In this document: positions 1-5,586 of the stretch, piece after piece
Position numbering within the stretch: the stretch's first letter is position 1
Layout of the letters: every line of letters begins with the position of its first letter
Source of the DNA: JAPLJQ01 sp037143735
GTDB taxonomy: Bacteria; Desulfobacterota; Syntrophia; Syntrophales; UBA2185
Direction: 5' to 3'
Assembly (NCBI GenBank): GCA_037143735.1
Contig: JBAWYD010000122.1
Coordinates: 1-6,632 of the forward strand
Length of the DNA stretch: 6,632 nucleotides
Program-made: the position numbers and the translations under genes
Notes under the pieces: model-generated
Databases searched by the model: none
What the model was told of the DNA's origin: nothing
The model's input: the letters and a program-made list of their open reading frames with translations, nothing else

Positions 1-15
1 TGAGCTACACCCACC
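1..15 (-). tRNA. 5' end of a tRNA, probably tRNA-His (truncated by window edge)
   Basis: Read on the minus strand, these bases give GGTGGGTGTAGCTCA. This has a seven-base acceptor arm (GTGGGTG), the T8-A9 pair and the start of the D-arm (GCTCA). An extra G immediately before the acceptor arm matches the G-1 peculiar to tRNA-His, and GTGGGTG is a common 5' acceptor sequence for that tRNA. It lies 14 bases downstream of the tRNA-Arg CCA end on the same strand, so the two are probably processed from one transcript; Arg-His tRNA neighbours are common in bacteria. The anticodon is outside the window, so the identity is inferred. Confidence 0.6.
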
Positions 16-29
16 ATTCATATTATATC

Positions 30-106
<77 letters not shown>

Positions 107-138
107 TTATCTATTGTGTATCCTCAAAAAGAAAGTGG

Positions 139-167
139 CTAATAACCCCTTTAGAATGTTTTGTCAA
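139..167 (-). promoter_or_regulatory. Sigma70-type promoter of the tRNA operon
   Basis: On the minus strand a perfect -35 box TTGACA (162-167) is followed after exactly 17 bases by TATTAG (139-144), a four-of-six -10 match. Transcription would begin near position 132, about 25 bases before the tRNA-Arg 5' end, a normal short leader for a stable RNA. It gives the tRNAs their own promoter, so they need not depend on read-through from the secreted-protein gene upstream. The call rests on sequence match and position only. Confidence 0.7.
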
Positions 168-202
168 GATGAAATGCACACACGGAAACGTCGTCCCCTT
201 CA

Positions 203-1909
203 TTATCTGACATAACCGGCTATTCCATCAAAACGATACCCTTTTTTCAGATGGCCTTCCCCACTCGGATCGGTTGTATAAAAGTGACCACCCGAAGCGG
301 GGTTAAACCATCGGTATAACGCCCTGGTATTTGTAAGTCTTGAGGTGCCGATATGGCCGATAGTGCCTTCAAAAATATAGCCCTTCAGGGATTTTCCCTC
401 ACCGTGTCGATCATAGGAGTAAAAATGGATTTTTTTCCCGGGATGATACCACCGGTAGAAAGCCGTTGTCCCCGGCGCACCGGGACTGAAAAGCCTGAAG
501 GCTATCCCCTGCTTTCTGTATCCCTTGGCATAAATGACTTTTGTATCTTCCTGAGGATTTGACGTATACAAATAGTCGGCGCCCTGAACATAACGATAAA
601 CATCTAATATTTTAGGGATGTTGTCTCCTGATACTTCAAGTGAAACTTCAACGACGGACTGACCGCCATTTGATTCAAATACGAGACTTTCTCCATAATA
701 TCCAAGATTGGACTGATGGGCATTGACCGTGACATTCACAAAATCCGTTTCCCGGTTTGACGTACCTGAATCGGGAAAGATGCTGATCCATCCGGGATTT
801 CCCTTCATCACATCCCTTCCATAAATCCTGACGCCTTCGATCATTGCGTGTACCCCTTCCCTGCCGACTATGGTCAGAGCGTGTTGACCATTTGCAAGCC
901 CTTCAGCAACCACGCATTCTGCCCGCTCTTTATGCCCGGCATGGCAATCCTGATTATTATCCTTGTGTTTTTCGTCTATATATGCCGTCAGATCTCCCCC
1001 GTCGGGTTCTACAGAAAAAAATACGGATATACCTGTTCCCCAGAATCGATACTTCAGGACATGACTGGCCGTACGGATTGAAGGATACCCATTGATTTCC
1101 GACCATTTACCGGAAATATCCATAACATCCTTCACGTTTGAGGGTTGCACATAGAGGCCGCTCCCCGTTACGTCCTCATTCAAAAAAGAGATATATCTTC
1201 CCGGCTTCGCGGTCATACCAGTCTTCAGATCACTCTGGACAGATACGTTCCATTTGAGCGTGCTCGTCCCCCCGTTGGTGACTTTTACCCTCCTGGATAC
1301 CTGGTCTCCTGGTTTAACGATTCCAAAATCCACCCTGGACGGTTCAACATGAATGATTGGCTCAGATTCTGCGGAAACCAGTTTAAATCTTACAAAAATG
1401 GTACTTGTCCCGCTGCCTGACACCAGTTTCAATATTTCTCTATGTGCACCGGCTGCCAGACGATTACGATAACTTACAAAGCGATTGTTCGCTTCGAGAG
1501 TCATCTGAACAGGGTATGACTTTCGGACATTGCCGGTCCCGTCATAAAGATCTTCTTTTAACGAGCTGATGTGAATCCTGAGATTCTCCGGTTTATCCAG
1601 GAGGGACCCGGAGAGTTTTTGTACTTCCATCGGAGACCACCCTTCCGGACCGTTTACAGACCACTCCACGTTACCGGCGCCGATATTCTTTTTTATGACA
1701 AAGGTGCTTTTAGTGCCTTCAGAAGGACCAATGTTACCAAAGTCTATTTCTCTCGGAGTGACAACGATGGCGGGCCTGGCCGCGTTCTCCCTGGTTGCCT
1801 GGGCGTAATTTGAGGAGATGCCATCCGAAGTCAATACAAGCAAAGCGACTTCGCATAGAAGTACTACAACAAAGGAAAATAATGAGACGCTTCTATACCG
1901 TATAAACAT
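203..1909 (-). CDS. Secreted multidomain protein: BACON/Ig-like domains, jelly-roll-like module, C-terminal DUF5648-like repeats
   Basis: The 568-residue product starts with a signal peptide: basic MFIRYR, a hydrophobic stretch at about residues 9-27, and a likely cleavage after AQA (36-38). Cys19 lacks a lipobox, so it is not an obvious lipoprotein. Residues 47-178 resemble a BACON/Ig-like domain (VTPREIDFGNI, then VEWSV). A second such domain opens at 186 (VEPSRVDFGIV, then TSTLKWNV at 215-222) and seems to resume at 372 (PGWISIFPDSGTS) to 428. Between them lies a probable jelly-roll module (about 224-370; GTGISVF, DGGDLTAYID, GLANGQHALTIVG, GVRIYG) like those attached to carbohydrate-active enzymes. 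Cys322 and Cys332 are the only mature cysteines and could form a disulfide. Residues 437-568 carry three repeats resembling DUF5648. The start is fixed by GAGGAG at 1915-1920, five bases before ATG. No catalytic motif is visible. A surface or periplasmic binding role is inferred; the true function is unknown. Confidence 0.9.
   Translation of the reverse strand: MFIRYRSVSLFSFVVVLLCEVALLVLTSDGISSNYAQATRENAARPAIVVTPREIDFGNIGPSEGTKSTFVIKKNIGAGNVEWSVNGPEGWSPMEVQKLSGSLLDKPENLRIHISSLKEDLYDGTGNVRKSYPVQMTLEANNRFVSYRNRLAAGAHREILKLVSGSGTSTIFVRFKLVSAESEPIIHVEPSRVDFGIVKPGDQVSRRVKVTNGGTSTLKWNVSVQSDLKTGMTAKPGRYISFLNEDVTGSGLYVQPSNVKDVMDISGKWSEINGYPSIRTASHVLKYRFWGTGISVFFSVEPDGGDLTAYIDEKHKDNNQDCHAGHKERAECVVAEGLANGQHALTIVGREGVHAMIEGVRIYGRDVMKGNPGWISIFPDSGTSNRETDFVNVTVNAHQSNLGYYGESLVFESNGGQSVVEVSLEVSGDNIPKILDVYRYVQGADYLYTSNPQEDTKVIYAKGYRKQGIAFRLFSPGAPGTTAFYRWYHPGKKIHFYSYDRHGEGKSLKGYIFEGTIGHIGTSRLTNTRALYRWFNPASGGHFYTTDPSGEGHLKKGYRFDGIAGYVR
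206..601 (-). repeat. Three 47-residue protein repeats (DUF5648-like) at the C-terminus of the secreted protein
   Basis: Three in-frame units begin at residues 437 (VYRY), 484 (FYRW) and 531 (LYRW), so the tyrosine of each Y-R-W/Y motif recurs at 438, 485 and 532, exactly 47 residues apart. The units span about 461-601, 320-460 and 206-319. Units 2 and 3 share the order YRW, a P-G turn, HFY, an acidic-Gly segment, LKG/KKGY and an I-G-aromatic end. Unit 1 is more diverged (LYTSNP replaces HFYTTDP). The unit 3 pattern, YRWFNPASGGHFYTTDP, is typical of the family called DUF5648, recognised here from memory of its pattern. DNA identity between the units is low, so the duplication is old. Confidence 0.75.
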
Positions 1910-1914
1910 AATGA

Positions 1915-1920
1915 CTCCTC
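1915..1920 (-). promoter_or_regulatory. Ribosome binding site of the secreted-protein gene
   Basis: The minus strand reads GAGGAG followed by TCATT and then ATG, a strong Shine-Dalgarno match with 5-base spacing. It supports the ATG at 1907-1909, which also places the hydrophobic signal sequence right at the N-terminus. Confidence 0.8.
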
Positions 1921-1983
1921 AAATCTGTGGACTGTTAGCGCAAAGTGCAATATTTCGCAACGATTTTTATCAATCGAAAAGAC

Positions 1984-2013
1984 TTGACACCCCTTTTATA
2001 TCCGATATATCTT
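1984..2013 (+). promoter_or_regulatory. Sigma70-type promoter for dprA-topA-trmFO
   Basis: A perfect -35 box TTGACA lies at 1984-1989. Two overlapping -10 candidates follow: TATATC (2006-2011, 16-base spacer) and TATCTT (2008-2013, 18-base spacer), each matching four of six consensus positions. Transcription would start near 2018, giving a leader of about 35 bases that ends in the dprA ribosome site AGAGGA (2043-2048). A small inverted repeat, CGATT/AATCG (1961-1965 and 1972-1976), sits just upstream of the -35 box and could be an operator or chance. No other promoter of comparable quality was noticed in the short gaps between the three downstream genes. Confidence 0.6.
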
Positions 2014-2052
2014 GCCGATCTCTTACGCATTGAAAATAAATAAGAGGAATTA

Positions 2053-3201
2053 ATGAACGATCATGATCTGAAATACTGGATTGCTCTTAAATCCATCGAG
2101 GGCGTCGGGAATATAGGCTTCAAAAACCTTGTTGATGCCCTCGGCAGCCCCAAAAATGTGTTTGATGCATCCTTACAGACCCTCAAAGTCATTCCGGGAA
2201 TCGGTGAAAAAACGGCCGCCCATATCAAAGATTTCAACAATTGGAAAAATGCGGACGAGAATCTCATACTCGCCGAAAAACTCAAGGTGGGTATTGTCAC
2301 ATGCCAGGATCCGTTATATCCAGGAAATCTTTTGAATATTTATGACTTCCCGGTACTGTTATATATAAAAGGCATCCTTTCAAATGATGATATCAATGTT
2401 GCCGTCGTCGGTTCCAGAATCGCAAGCACGTACGGTAAATTTACCACAGAGAAGATCTGTCGGGAACTTGCGCTCAAAGGAATCACCGTCGTGAGCGGAC
2501 TGGCCAGAGGCATCGATTCGGCTGCACACAGAGGAGCTCTCGCAGGTAAGGGTCGAACCATCGCCGTTCTGGGATGCGGGCTTGATATTGTATATCCCCC
2601 GGAAAACGAAAAATTGCTCATGGAAATCGCTGAAAAAGGCGCCGTTATCACGGAATTTCCCTTCGGCACGCAACCCAATGCTCCGAATTTTCCCTCAAGA
2701 AACAGAATCATCAGCGGAATGTCGCTGGGCGTGGTAGTGGTGGAAGCGGGCGAAAAAAGCGGCTCCCTCATCACCGCCCGGATTGCCCTTGATCAGGGGC
2801 GAGAGGTCTTTGCGGTACCGGGAAGCATTGATTCCGCCGGCTCCCGTGGAACCCACCAGTTGATCAGGCAGGGCGCAAAGCTCATAGAAAGCGTCGATGA
2901 TATTCTGGATGAAATCCTTCCTCAGATAGACGGGTATTTTCATAAACCGGAACCGGGGGATAAGACCCCGCACCGGGAAATCGTTGATAAAGAAAGAACC
3001 TCTGATGCTGATGTGATGAAAATGCTGAATGATGCGGAGAAATCTGTATTTAAATGCATATCCTTGAAAAAAGTGGATATTGATACCGTCATCGCGTCCA
3101 CGGGTTTCAAAGCCGCCGAGGTTTTAAATATCCTCCTGAACCTGGAGTTGCGAGGGCTTATCGAACAAAGGCCCGGAAAAATGTATGTCCGCAAGGAGTA
3201 A
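2053..3201 (+). CDS. dprA: DNA processing protein DprA (Smf)
   Basis: DprA binds single-stranded DNA in the cytoplasm and loads RecA on it. It is essential for chromosomal transformation in competent species, yet is kept in many bacteria not known to be competent. This 382-residue protein has the usual three parts. Residues 1-62 carry helix-hairpin-helix motifs (EGVGNIG at 16-22, PGIGEKTAAHI at 48-58). Residues 80-290 are the Rossmann-like core, with VVGSR (118-122), SGLARGID (148-155), FPSRNRIISG (213-222), EAGEKSGSLITA (231-242) and FAVPG (253-257). Residues 325-380 form the winged-helix C-terminal domain, present in many but not all DprA proteins. AGAGGA at 2043-2048 lies four bases before the ATG. 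The family's usual GTNQLI is GTHQLI here (266-271), a mild variation. The gene is complete, heads the operon, and its stop is two bases from topA. Competence cannot be inferred from it alone. Confidence 0.97.
   Translation: MNDHDLKYWIALKSIEGVGNIGFKNLVDALGSPKNVFDASLQTLKVIPGIGEKTAAHIKDFNNWKNADENLILAEKLKVGIVTCQDPLYPGNLLNIYDFPVLLYIKGILSNDDINVAVVGSRIASTYGKFTTEKICRELALKGITVVSGLARGIDSAAHRGALAGKGRTIAVLGCGLDIVYPPENEKLLMEIAEKGAVITEFPFGTQPNAPNFPSRNRIISGMSLGVVVVEAGEKSGSLITARIALDQGREVFAVPGSIDSAGSRGTHQLIRQGAKLIESVDDILDEILPQIDGYFHKPEPGDKTPHREIVDKERTSDADVMKMLNDAEKSVFKCISLKKVDIDTVIASTGFKAAEVLNILLNLELRGLIEQRPGKMYVRKE
3193..3198 (+). promoter_or_regulatory. topA ribosome binding site inside the end of dprA
   Basis: AAGGAG lies within the last codons of dprA, directly before its TAA stop, and five bases before the topA ATG at 3204. 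Ribosomes ending dprA translation would therefore finish on the topA initiation site, which makes translational coupling likely. It also fixes the topA start. Confidence 0.8.
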
Positions 3202-3203
3202 GC

Positions 3204-5561
3204 ATGTCAAATTCTCTCATTATCGTGGAATCACCCACAAAAGTTAAAACCATCAAAAAATATTTGGGACCTGATTTCGACGTCAGGGCCTGCATGGGTC
3301 ATGTGAAAGATCTCCCGAAGAGCACCTTGGGCATTGACATGGATCATGATTTTGAACCCACCTACCAGGTCATCGAAGCCAAGAAGAAAATTCTCTCCGA
3401 ACTGAAAAAAGCAGCAAAAACTGCACGTCACATCTATCTGGCTCCGGACCCGGACCGCGAGGGGGAAGCCATTGCCTGGCATATCGCCCAGGAAGTTGGC
3501 ATGAAGGACAAAACCATACAGCGGGTCCTCTTCAACGACCTGACAAAAAACACGATTCTGGAAGCCATCAGCCATCCGCTGGACCTGGATTTCAATAAAT
3601 ATGAAGCGCAGCAGACCCGCCGGATTCTGGACCGGCTCGTGGGATACCAGATCAGCCCTCTGCTCTGGGAAAAGGTTAAACGGGGACTGAGCGCCGGGCG
3701 CGTACAGTCCGTGGCGGTACGGATGATCTGCGACCGGGAAGAAGAAATCCGCCGGTTTGTTTCAGAAGAATATTGGAACATCACGGCGTCGCTGGAGGGG
3801 GCGCAACCGCCACCCTTTGAGGCACGTCTGATCCGGATCGACAAAAAAAAGGCGAAAGTCTCCGATGAAACCCAGGCCGCTAACCTCCTGGAGAAGCTGA
3901 AAATCTCGCCCTTTTGGGTGAGTCGGGTTGAAAAGAAAGAAATGAAGCGGTCGCCATCGCCGCCTTTTACCACCAGCAAGCTGCAGCAGGAGGCGTCCCG
4001 GAAGCTGAGCTTTTCCGCAAAAAAAACGATGAGCATAGCGCAGAAGCTCTATGAAGGCATTGATCTGGGTCCGGAAGGATCGGTGGGGCTCATTACTTAC
4101 ATGAGGACGGATTCCTTCCGAATCGCTGAAGAAGCACTTCGGGAAGCCAGAACCTATATCCAGGAGAATTATGATCCGGACTATCTGCCCGCCAAGGCAA
4201 GGGTCTTCAAAAACGCGGGAACCGCCCAGGATGCCCATGAAGCGATCCGGCCGTCTTCCATGGCTTACAAACCACAGGATATTAAAGCCTATCTGAGCAA
4301 TGACCAGTTCAGGCTCTATCAACTGATATGGAATCGCTTCATGGCCAGCCAGATGAATCCGGCCCTCTTCGATCAGACGACCATTGATGTCGATGCGGCA
4401 AACTGCACCTTCCGGGCTCAGGGTTCGGTCATGAGATTCGCCGGATATACCATCGTTTATACCGAGGGCAAGGAGGAGAACGGAAATGGTGAAGATACGG
4501 AGTTTGGCAAGATCCTTCCCGCCGTCCGGGAAGGCGAAACACTGAATCTGCTCGCACTCAAGCCGGAACAGAAGTTTACGCAGCCTCTGCCACGGTTCAC
4601 CGAGGCGACGCTGGTCCGGGAGCTTGAAGAGAAGGGAATCGGACGGCCCAGCACTTACGCCGCCATTCTCACGACCATTCAGGAACGGGAATATGTCCGT
4701 CTTGACAAGGGGCGTTTTCATCCCACCGACCTTGGCGAGGTGGTCACAGACCTGCTGGTCAAGAATTTCCCCCGTGTTATGGATATTGCTTTTACCGCCA
4801 TCCTCGAAACACAGCTCGACATGATCGAAGCCGGTAAAATGAAGCGCCTGGAAACGCTGAATGAGTTTTACCTGCCCTTCGCAGAAGAGCTGAAGAAGGC
4901 CAAAACGGACATGCGGAACATCAAACGTCAGGAGACACCCACCGACAGGATCTGCGAAAAATGCAACAGTCCCATGGTGATAAAGTGGGGCCGGAATGGA
5001 GAATTCCTGGCCTGTTCGAATTACCCGGCCTGCAAAAATACACAGAATTTTACTCGTGGTGAAAACGGAGAACTGGTCCAGCCGGAACCGCAAATGGTGG
5101 AAACGGGACACACCTGTGAAAAGTGCGGACGGCAGCTGGTCGTCAAACAGGGGAAATTCGGTTCTTTTCTTGGCTGCTCCGGCTACCCGGAATGCAAGAA
5201 TATTGTCAATATCCAAAAAAATGAGAACGGCGTGATCACACCGGTCAAAGAGGAAGTCAGCGATATCGCCTGTGAAAAGTGCGGACGGCCCATGATCGTC
5301 AAGCGCGGGAAATTCGGTCCCTTTCTTGGCTGCTCCGGCTATCCGGAATGCAAGAACATCGTTAGGATCAAAAAGGGCACGGACGGCGCCCTCAAACCCA
5401 CGGCTGTTGAGGTGACGGATACCCTGTGCGACAAATGCGGGAAACCGATGGCCGTGAAGCCGGGCCGCTATGGAAAGTTTCTCGGCTGCACGGGCTATCC
5501 GGAGTGCCGGAATATCAAGCGCTACAAGGCGCCGAAAGACGACGCACCTCAACCTTCCTGA
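3204..5561 (+). CDS. topA: DNA topoisomerase I (type IA, omega protein)
   Basis: This enzyme relaxes negative supercoils by cutting one strand through a 5'-phosphotyrosine and passing the other strand. The 785-residue protein is complete. The TOPRIM domain (1-150) has IIVESPTKVK with Glu9 and Lys13 at the same positions as in E. coli, and the metal-binding DPDREGE (Asp82, Asp84, Glu86). The core has SAGRVQSVAVR (163-173) and the active site GLITYMRTDS (295-304), with catalytic Tyr299 and Arg301. HEAIRP (345-350) and EEKGIGRPSTYA (475-486) are further family signatures. After about residue 580 come four C4 zinc-finger-like modules, with cysteines at 584/587/604/610, 638/641/658/664, 690/693/710/716 and 742/745/762/768; E. 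coli TopA has three zinc-binding modules. The gene is probably co-transcribed with dprA and trmFO. The second and third modules are unusually alike in DNA sequence. Confidence 0.98.
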   Translation: MSNSLIIVESPTKVKTIKKYLGPDFDVRACMGHVKDLPKSTLGIDMDHDFEPTYQVIEAKKKILSELKKAAKTARHIYLAPDPDREGEAIAWHIAQEVGMKDKTIQRVLFNDLTKNTILEAISHPLDLDFNKYEAQQTRRILDRLVGYQISPLLWEKVKRGLSAGRVQSVAVRMICDREEEIRRFVSEEYWNITASLEGAQPPPFEARLIRIDKKKAKVSDETQAANLLEKLKISPFWVSRVEKKEMKRSPSPPFTTSKLQQEASRKLSFSAKKTMSIAQKLYEGIDLGPEGSVGLITYMRTDSFRIAEEALREARTYIQENYDPDYLPAKARVFKNAGTAQDAHEAIRPSSMAYKPQDIKAYLSNDQFRLYQLIWNRFMASQMNPALFDQTTIDVDAANCTFRAQGSVMRFAGYTIVYTEGKEENGNGEDTEFGKILPAVREGETLNLLALKPEQKFTQPLPRFTEATLVRELEEKGIGRPSTYAAILTTIQEREYVRLDKGRFHPTDLGEVVTDLLVKNFPRVMDIAFTAILETQLDMIEAGKMKRLETLNEFYLPFAEELKKAKTDMRNIKRQETPTDRICEKCNSPMVIKWGRNGEFLACSNYPACKNTQNFTRGENGELVQPEPQMVETGHTCEKCGRQLVVKQGKFGSFLGCSGYPECKNIVNIQKNENGVITPVKEEVSDIACEKCGRPMIVKRGKFGPFLGCSGYPECKNIVRIKKGTDGALKPTAVEVTDTLCDKCGKPMAVKPGRYGKFLGCTGYPECRNIKRYKAPKDDAPQPS
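4953..5525 (+). repeat. Four tandem C4 zinc-finger modules encoded at the 3' end of topA
   Basis: Each module has the form C-x2-C, 16 residues, C, 5 residues, C, followed by a linker with a GENGEL-, NENGVI- or TDGAL-type turn. First-cysteine spacings are 54, 52 and 52 residues. Modules 2 to 4 share G(R/K)(F/Y)G-x-FLGC-x-GYPEC(K/R)N, while module 1 is the most diverged (GRNGEFLACSNYPAC). All sixteen cysteines are intact, so all four could bind zinc. In TopA this region contacts single-stranded DNA and aids strand passage. At the DNA level, module 2 (5115-5213) and module 3 (5271-5369) agree at 84 of 99 aligned bases by my count. Confidence 0.88.
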
Positions 5562-5568
5562 ACCGGAC

Positions 5569-5574
5569 AAGGAG
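5569..5574 (+). promoter_or_regulatory. Ribosome binding site of trmFO
   Basis: AAGGAG begins 8 bases after the topA stop and ends 12 bases before the ATG at 5587, slightly longer spacing than usual. I found no in-frame ATG, GTG or TTG between this site and 5587, so the start is well determined despite the spacing. Confidence 0.65.
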
Positions 5575-5586
5575 TCTCTTCCGAAT

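Noticed and set aside
184..198. Hairpin GGGGAC-GAC-GTTTCC (minus strand) just after the stop of the secreted-protein gene, as a terminator
   Set aside because: The stem is only six pairs with two G-U pairs, the loop is three bases, and no T-tract follows (GTGTGTGC comes next). It does not meet the form of an intrinsic terminator.
844..1420. Several plus-strand frames of 77-91 codons opposite the secreted-protein gene, one with a hydrophobic stretch
   Set aside because: They are antisense to a gene with a convincing signal peptide, domains and ribosome site. The hydrophobic run comes from antisense reading and I noticed no good Shine-Dalgarno before it.
203..1909. The secreted protein as a lipoprotein or an enzyme
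   Set aside because: The only N-terminal cysteine (Cys19) is preceded by VLL rather than a lipobox with Gly/Ala at -1, and no conserved catalytic motif was found in the mature sequence.
1947..1973. Promoter for the secreted-protein gene: TTGATA (1968-1973) and TATTGC (1947-1952) on the minus strand
   Set aside because: The -35 match is good, but the spacer is only 15 bases and the -10 match is weak. A promoter must exist in this region, but I cannot place it with confidence.
3434..4036. A 200-codon minus-strand open frame opposite the topA TOPRIM and core region
   Set aside because: Its Ser/Arg-rich translation, lacking motifs, mirrors the topA coding frame, and no ribosome site or promoter supports it.
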